DNA of 64,000 bases, taken from positions 7,862,760-7,926,759 of the forward strand of contig JASKMD010000019.1 in NCBI GenBank assembly GCA_030144725.1, given 5' to 3'. Below the pieces are notes generated by a model. That model ran no database searches and was not told where the DNA came from. It worked only from the letters and a program-made list of their open reading frames with translations. This DNA comes from Haematococcus lacustris. Its lineage: Eukaryota; Chlorophyta; Chlorophyceae; Chlamydomonadales; Haematococcaceae. Both the position numbers and the translations under genes were made by a program. This document shows, one piece after another, positions 33,308-44,789 of this stretch (position 1 is the first letter of the stretch; every line of letters begins with the position of its first letter).

Positions 33308-36300
33308 CTTGGTAGTTGGGTTAGAGTAGTAAATGTCCCCAGTCTTGGCGTCCCAGGTGGTGACCCAGCCAAGAGGTAGGCCGATGGACATGGCAGCAAG
33401 GTTGGGCTGGGTTTTGCTGTGGGTGGGCCAGGCAGCTGGCTCCTTGCCCTTGCTGGCTGACACGCCCTCGTCCCGCTCCTTGCCCTTGCTCTTGCTCTTG
33501 GACTTCGAGCTCACCTTTGCCAGCGTCTGCCGCCAGTCACCCTGCAACCAGGCAACGGGATCGGCAGCCTCACTGCCACTGGCTTTTCCACTGGCATCAC
33601 CACCAGCACCAGCAGCAGAACTGCAAGGCCACCAGGGGGGCGCTGCAAGGCGGGAGCCTAGGCTGAGACTGGCACAGTTCCAGGGCAGGGCAGGGCAGGG
33701 CAGGGCAGGGCAGGGCAGGGCAGGGCAGGGCAGGGCAGGGCAGGGCAGGGCAGGGCAGGGCAGGGCAGGGCAGGGCAGGGCAGGGCAGGGCAGGGCAGGG
33801 CAGGGCAGGGCAGGGCAGGGCAGGGCAGGGCAGGGCAGGGCAGGGCAGGGCAGGGCAGGGCAGGGCAGGGCAGGTGTCAGAGCTCTAACCGCAGCTGGGC
33901 TGCATGTCCCCAATTGTGCACGGGACTCACCTGCACTGGGGTGAAGTTAGCATTGTCCGCAGCCTCAGCACTGGCCCTCTGTGCAGCGGCCCACTTCTCA
34001 GCCTCGCGCAGCCGCCGCTTCTCAACCGCCTGGTCAACAAGCAGGGTAGCAGCTAGGCAGCTAATTTTGCCACCTGCCTTCTAATACTGGAGACATTTGG
34101 GCGGTTGTGCCATGTCTTGAGCACTGATGGCTGAGGCAAGGACTGGGGGCAGGGGTGTGGCACCCTGCCTGATCCACCCCAGCCCTCCAGCCCACCTCCC
34201 CCCCCTGCATCTCACACAGGCCAGACCTCAGGTCACACCATGCCTCACACCCAGGTCACACACTATGCCTCACACCTTGGGGTCAGTGGCCAGCTCCGCC
34301 TTGCGCTGCTCAAGGGCCTCGTCCCGTGCCAGCTTCTTGGCCACGCTCTGCCATTGACTCACCAGGGCATCCACCTTGCGCACCCCTGTGCTCAGCCTGG
34401 CCTTCTTATGCTGCCGGACAACCCCCCCTCCGCCGCTGCCCACACTGCTGCTACCCGCCGAGCTCAGGGCAGCAGCCGGCCCTGCAGCAGCTGCAGCAGT
34501 GCTGGCAGCGCCTCCGGACCCTGCAGCAGCAGTGCTGGCAGTCACGGGGGTGCTGGTGGTGGGGGCGGCTGAAACCACGGCTGCCCGCTTCTTCCTCATT
34601 GCTGCCATGGCAGCAGCAGCGGCAGCGGCGGCAGCAGCGGCGGCAGCAGCAGCCGAGTCTGGCTCCTGATTCGAGGTGCTGCTGCCCAACCCCCCTGCAG
34701 AGTCCTGCCCCTGCCCATTGACGACAGGGCCGGAGGTTGCTTCACCCTCACCAGACACCACACCCTGTGCTGGAGCCTCTGACGGGGGCTGGGCTGAGAC
34801 TCCCGGTCCTTGGAGCGCTGCAGTGCCCAGCACTGCCCCGTCCTCACTCCCCTCAGAGACTTGCATGTCCTCCTCTGACTGCTCTGCACTGCTGGGGCCT
34901 GGCAGGGGTGGGTGGGCTGTGTAGGGGTAGAGGGCGGGGGGAGGGGAAGGCGTGAGGCCAGGGTGTGGCCATGCAGCTCCATGCAGCATGGGCATGGGGT
35001 AGGCTGTGGTTAGGAGGTGTGGGTGGTAAACAGTGTAGGGGAGAACTGGAGCAGCGTAGGGCAGAGGGGGAAGGGCAGGGGACCCTCCTGGGGGCGGTGA
35101 GGGGGGTAGGGGTGGGGCTTCTTCTTCGTCCCCTGCCGGGCTTGTACCAGCAGCAGCAGCGTGGGGAGAGTCAGGAGGGGGAGGAGGGGGTGGGGGTGAG
35201 GCAGGGGGCAAGGGGGCTGCCCCACCCTCCCCCCACACACAGCTTGAGCCACCCTGCTCCACCCCCTGCCCTAGCCCAGGCCCTGCAGCTGGGTAAGAAG
35301 CTGGGGGCCCATACCCTGGTGGGTGGGAGTGGAGGAGGTGGTGGGTGGCGTGGTGGGCTGCCCAGCAGTAGGCATGGGCAGGCGACAGGTCAGCAGGCTG
35401 GTCTCCTGGCATGGGTGGTGGCAGACCTGGGCCTTGTGTGAGGAGTGAGGTGGGGTGGGTGGGGGCTACGGCAGCTGGCTGGAAGCTGGCCAGGGGGTAG
35501 AGAGTGTAGGTGGGTGCAGGCAAAGTCACAGGGAGGTGGGTCAGGGCTGCTGCTGGCCCGGTCACAACCGCTGGTGCAGGGGTGTCAGGGGTTATGGTGG
35601 TTGAGGTAGCTGGGCTGGTTTGGGTGGTTGGCAGTTGGTTTGCTGTTGCTTCCAGGGACAGGTGCGCTAGCTTGGCCCGTGAGCTCACTGGCTGGCTGGT
35701 GACGGGTTTCATCATGACAGCAGGACAGATGACAGGGGGAGGGGGGAGGGCTGGCCCTGCTCTCCTCTCCCCTGCCCTCATGCCTGACCCCCCAGCTGCC
35801 TGCACGGCTGGAACACCCTCCACATGCCTGCTGCGGCCAACATCACTCAACTCCGTCACACAATCAGCGCCGCTGGTCACACTCCCAGCTGGTGCCGCCC
35901 CAGGAATGGGGCGAGAGGAGGGGAGAGGTGTGATGGCAGGGAGGTGAGCGGGCAGGGGAGGCGGCAGGGGGTGGGGAAGGGAGGGGGTGCTAGGGGCGGC
36001 GCTACTGCCTGGAGCTTGCTGGGGTGGGAGAGGCCCTTCACTGATCTCCCCATCCTCAACATCGCTGCTCTCCGCTGCCACCCCTGCCCCCACCCCTAGC
36101 CCTGGCCCTGGTCCTTGCCCAGGATCGCGACCTCCTCCAAGGCCTGGCTCAGCCCGCCCTGCACGAGGTGTGAGGGAGCCACTCGTCTCTGCTACTGTGT
36201 GACTGCTGCCGCTGCTGGTGATGAGCTGGCCCTGTTGCTGCAGAGCTGTGCAGCGAGTGGTGCTGCTTGCACAGCTGCACAGCGGCCTCCAGTGCTGCTG

Positions 36301-38387
36301 GCAGCTGCGCTTGCAGCGTCAGCAGCCTGTGGTGCACATACTGCTGGTAGTCATCCCATCCCCACGCTGACTCTAGCCTCCCCTGACGCTGCACCACCTC
36401 CCAATCACTGATGCCGTGTCCTTGCCCCTGGGCCGGCTTAGCACCCTCCTCAAGCCCCTGCTGATGCTGCTGCTGCTGCCGCCGCTGCTGCTGTAGGCAG
36501 TTGAGGTGCTGCCAGTCCTGGGCTCTGACCTCCAGCTCCAAGGTGAGCCGGACAAGGTCAGGCAGGGAGGTGAGGAAGTAGTGAGCAGGCGCTCGTGCCT
36601 CTGCCAGCAGCCTGTGCAGCAGCTGGCCACTGACCTCCCAGGTGGTAGCATGAGGCTGAGGGAGGGGGCTGCAGGCTGATCCTGCGCCTGGCCAGGGAGT
36701 TGTAAGTATGGCTGGGGCAGGGTCTTGGGAGGGTCCAGGACCAGGACCAGCGGTGTGAGAGGCAGCCTGGCCCTGGCCCTGACTCTGACCCTGACCCTGC
36801 TGCCCCAGTGCAATCTGATGCAAGGCAGCACTCTGCTGCCACAGTGCCCTCTGCACCTGTTGGTGACTCCCTTCACCCTCCTGCTGCTGCTGCTGCTGCT
36901 GCTGCTCCAGTGCTGCAGCATCAGCTTCCCACATCATGACGTCCTGCTCCAGACCCTCGGCCGCAGGGACAGCATCTACCCTTACCCTGCCTCCCTGTCC
37001 TCCCACAGCCGCAGCATGGCCTGCTGACGCTGCTGCCTGGGCGGCCCCACCCACCCTATCACCTGCCCCCTCCCCTCCTCCTCCTCCTGCACCCCTTCCT
37101 TCATCTCCTACAGATGCTGTACTTAGCGTGCTGGGGCTGGGGGTGGGGTGGCCACTGAGCTCCCCAGCCATCCTCTCCAACCACTCAATATCCGCTAGTG
37201 CCCAGCAGCAGCTGGTCCCGCCACCCCTTCTGGGCCCACCCCCACCCCTGCTGATGCTGCCCCAGCCTCCACCTGACCTGCTGCAGCTGTCATCTGGCCC
37301 TCCCCGCGCTTCTCCTCTACAGCCGCCTCGCCTCCCACCTTGACCCCCTGGCCAGCTGCTGGCGTCTCCTGTACCGCCCTGTTCTCCCCCTCCACAGACC
37401 CCTCCACAGGCAGCAGGTCCGAGGGGTCCAGCCCCTCAGGCGCCTCCCAGACCACCTCGTTGCTGACCAGGTGCCAGTAGTACACCTGGCTGCTGGCTGC
37501 GTCCAGGCAGGCACTCCAGCTGGGGTTGCCTCGAAGGTAGCCGAGCACCACCTGCTCCCCTTCCCCTGCTTCTTCACCGCCAGCCAGGCCCTGCCCCTGG
37601 CCCGCCCCTGAGCTGTGTTCCATCCCCGGTGCCAGGGACACAAGATGCTGCTGCTCCACCTGCTCCTGCCCACCAACCTGTCCTGCCGTAGCATGCAGCA
37701 TGGAGCTTGCTTGGTCACTGACATGGCTGGCGGTGGGTTGTGTGACAGGCTGATGTGCTGAAGGTTGCAGCTGGGGGGCAGGGTTTGGTGGGAGAAGACT
37801 GCTCCTGGGTGGAGGGTGGCTGGGCCCAGGTGGTGACACAGGCACATCTGGACAGCTCTCTGTATCCTTAAGAAGGCCGTCAGACTCCAGCTGCTCCATG
37901 AACAGCGCCAGCTGTGTGGGCAACACCAGGAGACATGCAGCAATTGGCACAAGCAAGCAGCTGCATGGTCGATGCTGGCGGCTTGCAGCATGTCCAATAA
38001 CACCAACAGCCAAGCAAGGGTACAGACATGGATAGTTCCTGCATACTGACCATGCGCAGGCTGCATGCATGCATGGGTCTGTGTGATAGTCATGACATCA
38101 TTTGCTCAGCTGCTCAATACATGTGAGTATGATGAATGTCAGGCTGAGGTGCTTGCTGGCAAACATCCCACCAGCCCTGCCCAACCCAGCGCAGGGCCCT
38201 GCTGCCTCCCTCACCTACCTCCAGGTCCAAGGCATCCTTCCCATCACGCTGCTGGGCTGCACCTTCCTGGGCAGTCTGATGGCTGCTGTCCCCGCTGCAG
38301 CTGCCTGCCCTGGCAGACCTAGGGGCCTGCTGCAAGCTGTGCGTCCTGCTGGGGCTGCGCGAGGCGTCATCATCTCCATCCTCAAGA
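33308..38387 (-). CDS. WW-domain protein resembling FNBP4 (formin-binding protein 4)
   Basis: Exons on minus: 38387-38219, 37911-about 37200 (first WW: YYWHLVSNEVVWEAPEG), about 37200-36160, 36158-34276 (acidic SSDVEDGEISEG, long Pro-rich tract, KVDALVSQWQSVAKKLARDE), 34029-33931 (EKRRLREAEKWAAAQ, NANFTPVQ), 33541-33308 (GDWRQTLAKVSSKSKSK, then second WW LPLGWVTTWDAKTGDIYYS). Phases 34276/34029 and 33931/33541 join exactly. Two WW domains, a KVxxLVxxWxS helix, an ERNANFxPV-like motif and a DWRxR-like motif in this order match FNBP4-type proteins, nuclear WW proteins linked to splicing and formin binding. The joint near 37,195 shifts frame and may be a missed intron; the 3' end is missing. Long Gln/Ala/Pro tracts are low complexity. 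Confidence 0.6.
33683..33873 (+). repeat. (GGGCA)n pentamer array in WW-protein intron
   Basis: About 38 perfect units between the NANFTPVQ and GDWRQTL exons. The unit is CCCTG on the gene-sense strand. Confidence 0.95.
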
Positions 38388-38579
38388 CTGTGACTCAGAG
38401 CACACGGGCAGAAACAGCAGCAGCAGCAGTGCTCTTTGATATTCTGACATGGGTCATCAGACCCATGCTCAGCATTCCATTTTTGTGCACATGGAGCTGA
38501 CGTGCTGCACACTGCCTGTATGCAGTGCTCCACATGCCACAGTGCCTGACTGGTGATGCTGAAGCACTGGTGACACATG

Positions 38580-38965
38580 CCAGCAATCGGTCATCGAGGT
38601 CCACATGCACCCACTCGTAGCCAAGCAGCGCTGCTAGCGGGCTTGCCTCTCTTAGTACTGTTTTCCCAGATGCTTGCTCGCCATGAAAAAGCACTGCTTG
38701 TGGAGGGTCGCTCGTTCTGGATGCCTGGTGTATTTCAGAGCTGGTATGCGAAGGCTTCTTTGACCCGGGCACTGCACAGAGCAGGTGGCTGTGGGTAATG
38801 AACAGCATCAGCAGCAGGAAGCTTCATGCAAGTAACCTAGCTCATTACCTGGGAACATCGAGTCATCTGGCCATGGCTTGCGTGGAAGCGTGTGGCCGTC
38901 TTCAACAAGCACCGTCGTCAAGTTGGCTGGCGCGGAGCGCGCAGCCTTTCGCAATGCCTCACCTG
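38580..38965 (-). CDS. Partial gene: exon pair with a P-loop (Walker A) motif
   Basis: On minus, one exon (about 38,965-38,850) reads EALRKAARSAPANLTTVLVE and ends at a GTAATG donor. The next (about 38,785-38,580) reads SDPPQAVLFHGEQASGKTV then ALLGYEWVHVDLDD. GEQASGKT fits the GxxxxGK[ST] nucleotide-binding loop, so this is probably an AAA+-type ATPase. An origin-recognition ORC5-like N-terminus is one possibility by pattern. No further motifs (Walker B, sensors) are seen in the window, so it may be a gene fragment. The two exons are too few to name it. Confidence 0.3.
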
Positions 38966-39930
38966 CAGGTTAAACTGTAAACGTGTTGCTACGCTGCTAG
39001 CTATTGCTTGCACTCGTGCTTCGCAAATGTTGTGAGACTCACGTAGCAGTTCAACTGACCCACGCATCACGGACTATACTTGTAGGCTTCGGGTGTGCAT
39101 TGCGGAGGCATGACGTGTTCTGCCCGCTGGAGTAGGGTCTTCGTCGGGCGGGTTCAGTGCATGTTTCCCTGTATCCCTATCCTCATGTGGAGTCCCTGCA
39201 CTTCTCCACATGAGTGAGGGACCGGTATGTGTCCCTAATCTAGGTGCGACCCTAGGAGTTGCTAGAGCCCTACCCTATGCATGACTCTTGCGCACACATA
39301 TTTCCCTTGTAAGGGGAAATTGACTGTTTGTATTACTTATTCATTACATGATACACATGACACTACTTCAGAACAAAAAACAGATACTGACAATATAGAA
39401 CAACTGCTGCGGTCCATCAGACTGAACGGGCCTAAGTTGCAGCATTGAAACTTGGTACAGGCGCCGGTACTGGGCTCCACTCCGTCGACCACCACCAACC
39501 AATAATAGTGTGATCGCGGTAGTTGGATCCGAAGTTGGGTCCAACACAAGTCATAGATGGAAATGGGTACCTGCACGGCGAGAAGTTGCTCGCGTGAGGC
39601 GCAACAAGGTGGAGGTCAATGCGAGCACCACGCAGATTTGAGAAAGCGAAAAGCTAGCCGCAAAGCAGCAGTGCAATCGTTGCACTGCGAAGTCAGTTGA
39701 GGGTCGGCGGTCCTGCCAAAAGTGCCTTGACGCGGGCAAGCTAAGGGCCGCGAAGAGGAAAAAAGACGTGGTCAAGCCACAGCGGTCAGGCGAACTACAA
39801 CAACAAGGGCTTAAGACTTCCAGAAACTGAGTAGGTCGGCGTGTCGGCGTGTCGGTAGTTCGCAATTGAGCCACACATAGACGCCTTGCATAGTTGCACA
39901 GTGTACCTGTACCTCGTGCATCGCAGGTTC
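38966..39930. other. Intergenic with a repeated 3'-end motif
   Basis: At 39,316-39,352, GAAATTGACTGTTTGTATTA with TTATTCATTACATGATA matches 41,172-41,210, the 3' side of the RuvC-III fragment there. On minus at about 39,505-39,475, WLVVVDGVEPSTGAC repeats part of the + strand small gene at 39,931. No intact gene is seen. Confidence 0.45.
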
Positions 39931-40197
39931 ATGAAATTGATGTACCCGGCAGGCCCGGACGGGCCACAGGCCACCTGCGTTTGGTTGGTGGTGGTCGACG
40001 GAGTGAAGCAGCGGTGCGGCGACGAGGGCACCGTAAATCGGCTCAAGTCGGAGATCCGGTCGTACAGGTCGGTGCACGGCCAGCAATGCAACGTGCTGTG
40101 CCGACGACACAACAGCAAGTGGGGCTCCCGAACAATCACCGGGGGCCCAAGTTTTGAGGAGCAGATGAGAAGCATGATGATCAGCAGCACCAGCTGA
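39931..40197 (+). CDS. Small Cys/His protein, copy 1
   Basis: 88-residue frame starting MKLMYPAGPDGPQATC. It shares a clear pattern with the minus-strand ORF at 40,377-40,685: YPxGxDxPxATCV, then CG(D/E)xGTxNRxxSEIxSYR, then GQxCNVLCxxHNSKxGSxT. The spaced Cys and His residues (C near 17, C near 30, CNVLCxxH near 53-60) could bind a metal. The start may be this ATG or the one three codons later; CGCAG just upstream could also be a splice acceptor. Family not recognised. Conservation of the pattern in two inverted copies with many synonymous differences argues for a real protein. Confidence 0.45.
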   Translation: MKLMYPAGPDGPQATCVWLVVVDGVKQRCGDEGTVNRLKSEIRSYRSVHGQQCNVLCRRHNSKWGSRTITGGPSFEEQMRSMMISSTS

Positions 40198-40376
40198 GTA
40201 GTTGAGAAGTCTGTGGGGTTTGCTGCTGGCTTCTGTAGACCTGGCCCCCTGCAAGGCTGGCGCAGGTACCAGGTACCAGTACTGGTCAGAGGTAACTTGC
40301 AATGCAACCAAGCAGCAGTGCAGCAGCAATTGTTGTTCTCCAACCCAGACAATGCAGACTGACGCACTAGGGCTCA

Positions 40377-40685
40377 TTACTGCTGCACCTTCTTCTTCTG
40401 CTGCTTGATTGCTTCCGCCTCATTGCTGCTGCTGAGGTCCTCCTCCTCCTCCTCCTCCTCCTCCTCCTCAGCTTCTGGCTGCTTGGTGGTTGTCTTCGAC
40501 CCATACTTGCTGTTATGGACGGCGCACAGCACATTGCAGACCTGCCCATCTGCCTCCCTGTACGACTTAATTTCTGAATTCATTCTATTGAGTGTGCCCT
40601 TCTCTCCGCATAGCTGTCCGTTCGGCATCACTGCCACGCAAGTAGCCCGCGGCTTATCCCCTCCTTGAGGATACAACACCGCCAT
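40377..40685 (-). CDS. Small Cys/His protein, copy 2, with acidic tail
   Basis: 102-residue frame starting MAVLYPQGGDKPRATCV. It carries CGEKGTLNRMNSEIKSYRE and GQVCNVLCAVHNSKYGS as in copy 1, then a run of about eleven Glu and a Lys/Gln end (KQQKKKVQQ). It lies tail-to-tail with copy 1, 179 bases apart. The Glu run is coded by a TCC/GAG trinucleotide array that copy 1 lacks. Function unknown; a DNA- or RNA-associated zinc-binding peptide is only a guess. Confidence 0.5.
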   Translation of the reverse strand: MAVLYPQGGDKPRATCVAVMPNGQLCGEKGTLNRMNSEIKSYREADGQVCNVLCAVHNSKYGSKTTTKQPEAEEEEEEEEEEDLSSSNEAEAIKQQKKKVQQ

Positions 40686-41243
40686 GAACCTGCACTTTAC
40701 ACGCAGATGCTGATGCTGACTTCACGACACAGATTACACGCAGATGCTAACTTCACTACGGCCTCCGACCCCGCCGGCCCACGCTGTTTTGGATAATCGG
40801 TCACACCGCATTAGTGTGAGTTGGCAGGTAAAGCCTAGCAGCGTAAGCTGTGAGGACAGCTGGTTCGATTCCAGGGGGCCCCGTTCTAAGCCCTAGCCTT
40901 CTCACGGTAGTGCCTTGTGGCCGACCCTTTCAGTACCCGCACTTCGGTGCCCTCGCGGCCGGCTCAGTGTTACATATGGTTCAAACGGTCCAACGTCGCC
41001 TTTATGAGGCTGCACGTTACAAGTGGTTTCCGACCGATAAGCCAATTACTGTGAACACTCCGCCTCGACCATGTAAAAGATGGTTCGAAGTGTTCGCGTG
41101 ACTTACACAGTCACTGCAGAGGATTAGGCTCGCGCTAAGCGCTCTTAAACAAAACCTCGGAACAAAACCTCGGAAATTGATTGTTTGTGTTATTTATTCA
41201 TTGCATGATAATTATATTCATTGTGTTGTTTATTCATTGCATG
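40686..41243. other. Intergenic
   Basis: No gene recognised. 40,870-40,885 resembles a Pol III B box (GGTTCGATTCC), but no full tRNA folds around it. 41,172-41,270 is AT-rich with TTATTCATTGCATG repeated three times. Confidence 0.4.
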
Positions 41244-41246
41244 TTA

Positions 41247-41573
41247 TTTATTCATTGCATGCTGTCGCTGGTGCCGCCGCTGACACTTCCACAGCAGGCC
41301 TTTGTCGCGGACGTGCACCCACTCCTGGCCGGGGCTGCCTCGGTTTGGCATGGCTGGGCGGCCCGGCCAGCTGCTGAGCTCGCACGGGCGCGGCCCCGGC
41401 CCGGCTGCAATGCGGAGGATGTTCAGCGCGGCTGACACGTCTCGGTCGTAGAACCTGATGTTGTTGATGCTTGTTGAGCGCATCAGGCCCCCGATCCGGG
41501 ACCTCGTCGCCATGCTGCGACCCGGGTGCAGCCGCCACCTCCAAGCAGGCTTGTGAAAATTGCAGATTTTCAT
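41247..41573 (-). pseudogene. RuvC-III C-terminal fragment of a second Fanzor lineage
   Basis: On minus: SINNIRFYDRDVSAALNIL, then RIAAGPGPRPCELSSWPGRP, GSPGQEWVHVRDKGLL and a stop at 41,247. DRDxxAALNIxRI followed by a (R)PxEL segment is the same RuvC-III layout as Fanzor copy B (DRDCNAALNMQRI, PLELC), but the rest differs strongly, so it is a separate lineage. Only the C-terminal part is visible. An AT-rich repeated 3' tail (41,172-41,240) follows. Confidence 0.5.
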
Positions 41574-42016
41574 TCAGATTTTCAATGAAAATTTTCATCT
41601 GAAAATCTGAACGTTTTACTGCACATCTGAAAGTGCCGGGTGCTGCCCCCGGTCAGATCGCAGATCGGGTGTTGCAGAGTGATTGGCTTGGCTGTCATTG
41701 GCTTGTAGGCGCCAGCGCGCTACAGCCACAGCGGAAGAAGCGCAAGCCAAAAAACGCCACAGATGGCGGATCCACGGACAGCATGGACGGCTTGCATCTT
41801 TTAAAATGGCTTGCATGTCTGACCTTCGGCAAACTAAGTATTTCTGCGTTTTAAACAGTGCAGGCCTACATACAAGCCGCGTTTACAAGGATAGGCTGAG
41901 AACCAGCGGCATCCGCTCAGTTTCACTGACGATGAAACTCTTTCACATTTTCACATGAAACACTGGACCTTTTTCCCCAAAAACGCCAAATTCAAAGATA
42001 ATTTGAACCTTCTTAT
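41574..42016. other. Spacer before the Harbinger element
   Basis: AT-richer sequence containing an imperfect palindromic AAAATTTTCATCTGAAAAT stretch (41,566-41,606). No gene is seen. Confidence 0.4.
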
Positions 42017-42191
42017 CCCCCCGTTTCCAATTGTCGGAGGACGGAGGACGGAGCTGCATGGAGGGAAGCTGGCGGAGAGGAGCACATGGAGATCGGAGCG
42101 GCGGAGCCCGAGCCACATGGGCTCCATGCTGGCTCCGACGGGGCGCGTTTCCAATTCGGAGAGACATGGGTCTCCGCATTGGCCCTCCATT

Positions 42192-44035
42192 GGCTCCGAT
42201 AGGGCCCATTGGCTCCTATAGGTGACTCCTTCGGAGCCCGGAACTCCTTCGGAGCAGTTAAGTCTCCCGGTCACACACATCCCTTCCCAGTGACATCTGA
42301 GCAGCACCTGAGAGGGATGCCTCCTCCAAACGGCCTCCCTTGCGCCGTGTAGCCTAGCTAACTATCGCGCAAGCCATCAGCGTCGAAGGCGTCGCTGTAG
42401 GTGTCAAAAAGGCTGGTCAGCCTGCTTCGCGGCTCGCAACCTGTACCCACATTAGCCACAGGTAAGGCAAGCACTGTGGTGCAAGCTTAGCTACATCAGT
42501 TGATGGCATCGCAGCCTAGCCGCAGCGGTTACAGCGGTTATGAATGGCTTGCACGCTGTCTGGGGCCGTGTTCAGGACCGTGTTCAGGGTAGGCCCGTTG
42601 TTCGCGTTGCACCAGTGCGCCCCGGATTCAATACTCCAGCTCCCAGGACAGGCCGATAATGTCGTGACCAGTCTCCACCACGCGCGCACACCACAACGCA
42701 GCGTGCTACAAAGCAGAAGTAAAACGAGCACCAGCCAGAGCAGGAACAGGAGGAGCTACGGGAACAGCAGGAGGAGCAGCAACAAACGCGACAACATGAG
42801 CGCCAGCAGAGGCAAGGGCGTAGTGTTTGGGGAGGCAAGAGCAACAACATGAGCTTGCTTGTGAATGTGTAGGTGGCGATGGCTGGCAAGAGCAACATTG
42901 GCGAGAAGCGTCTGGAGGAACTGAAGAAAGAATGCGTAGCTTCGTCCAAAGGGTCAGCAAGTAGCAGGTGCTGCTGCACCCACCGGCACACAGCCTCTGG
43001 GTCAGCAAGCAGGAGGTGTTGACACACCCACCGGCACGCAGCCTCTGGGTCAGCAAGCAGCAGATATAGGGAGTGTATTGGGAAGGTGCAACAGCAGGTT
43101 GTCAGCTTAGGGTAGAGGGTGCAGCAGGGTACGTGCCCCACCCCATCCCAGCCCTGCCCCACCCCATCCCAGCCTTGCGTTGCCCCTCCCCCCCCTGCCC
43201 AGCCCTTCCCTGCCCCACTCCCTCCCAGCCCTACCCCACCCCCTCCCCTCCCAGCCCTACCCCACCCCTTCCCAGCCCTGCCCCACCCCCTCCCAGCCTG
43301 CCCCACCCCCTCCCAGCCCTGCCCCACCCCCTTCCAGCCCTGCCCCACCCCCTCCCAGCCTGGCGTTGCCCCTCCCTGCCCAGCCCTGCCCCACCCCCTT
43401 CCAGCCCTGCCCCACCCCCCCCAAGCCTTGCCCCACCCCCTCCCAGCCCTGCCCCACCCCATCCCAGCCCTGCCCCACCCCCTCCCAGCCCTACCCCACC
43501 CCATCCCAGCCCTGCCCCACCCCCTCCCAGCCTGCCCCACCCCCTCCCAGCCCTGCCCCACCCCCTTCCAGCCCTGCCCCACCCCCTCCCAGCCTGGCGT
43601 TGCCCCTCCCTGCCCAGCCCTGCCCCACTCCCTTCCAGCCCTGCCCCACCCCCTCCCAGCCTTGCCCCACCCCATCCCAGCCTTGCGCTACCCCTCCCTG
43701 CCCCAGGTAACAGCAGGTTGCACGTGTGCTTCAGTGCATGGGCAGCAGCAGGAGTGTATGGGCAGCAGCAACAGCAAGCTGTAGGTGTGCGGCTGTGTAG
43801 GTAGCAGCCGGCTGCAGGTGTGCTGCAGATCATGAGCAGCAGCAGCAGGCTGCAGTGCATGGGCAGCAGTGCATGGGCAGCAGCAGGAGTGTATGGGCAG
43901 CAGCAACAGCAAGCTGTAGGTGTGCGGCTGTGTAGGTAGCAGCCGGCTGCAGGTGTGCTGCAGATCATGTGCAGCAGCAACAGGCTGCAGTGCATGGGCA
44001 GCAGTGCATGAGTAGCAACGTGCCTTTCTAGCAAA
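42192..44035 (+). repeat. Left arm of long internal inverted repeat in Harbinger
   Basis: Pairs with 47,558-45,5xx in reverse. 42,192-43,130 is nearly identical to 47,558-46,430; a 102-codon frame is unchanged between the arms. The arm continues through a 21-bp minisatellite and CAG-rich blocks. It has fewer 48-bp units (LLADPEAACRWVHQQ type) than the right arm. Confidence 0.75.
43130..43705 (+). repeat. 21-bp GC-rich minisatellite, left arm
   Basis: Unit CCCTGCCCCACCCCCTCCCAG with variants. Higher-order blocks recur (CCAGCCTGGCGTTGCCCC at 43,356 and 43,589). Confidence 0.9.
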
Positions 44036-44640
44036 CCGCATTCGTCCCTTTCTAGCTAACCGCCTGCTGGCAAGTGGCTGACACCCAATGCACAGCATAA
44101 TCTCCTCCCTCATGTGCATGCCCCTTGGTTGCAGGTCTGATGGGCACCTCCTCCTCCTCCACAGCCTCTGACCAGCCTAGCCCGGCTCAGCCCATTTGGC
44201 CTCCTGCCCCTTGGCCCCTTCCTTCTTCCTTCCGCTGTGGGACAAGTGAAAACAATTGCGCTATGTATGTCTTGGGCTTCTTGACTTCCTTGTTGTGTGG
44301 ATAGTAGCACCCACAGATGATGACGAGACGTTGGGCTGCTTGGCTTAGTGAATGGCATTGAAAAGGATCGGGGTGATGTGTGTCATGTACTTGCCATGCA
44401 TCATAACTTTGGCTCCTGTAAGATCATGTTGAGTATGCAACATCATGTTGATGCAAGCGTACGACACAAAGCCTTGAAGTCTCAATGATACCTAGTATTC
44501 TAATGAAATAGTGGGAGGGTAGGATGTGTTGTGTAAAGCTGACAACCGGTTAGTGCATGGATGGCCCGCTTGTACGGATAACCCATCTTCGCAACGTTCT
44601 CGTGTTCTTGCCCTTGCTAGCATAACGTGCCTTACCAAGC
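44035..44640. other. Spacer of the inverted repeat, no gene
   Basis: Non-repetitive sequence between the left arm and the 225-bp repeats. No coding signal is recognised. Confidence 0.4.
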
Positions 44641-44789
44641 CTTGATGTAATGCACTACTCACGAGACGCAAGTGATAGCATGGTTTGTAGCTGCAAGCCT
44701 GCTACCCCTAGTGTCGCCCTCATGCACCGACCACATGCACACACTACATTGTTATGGATGCGTCTCCAGGACCTAGCTGTGTGTTGTTG

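Noticed and set aside
33251..33944. [10 protein letters not shown] frame and its complement
   Set aside because: GGGCA pentamers between two exons of the WW-protein gene; only the exon part at 33,308-33,541 is real.
40830..40900. tRNA-like B box (GGTTCGATTCC)
   Set aside because: T stem has a mismatch and no acceptor or anticodon stems can be placed. At most it is a tRNA-derived SINE relic.
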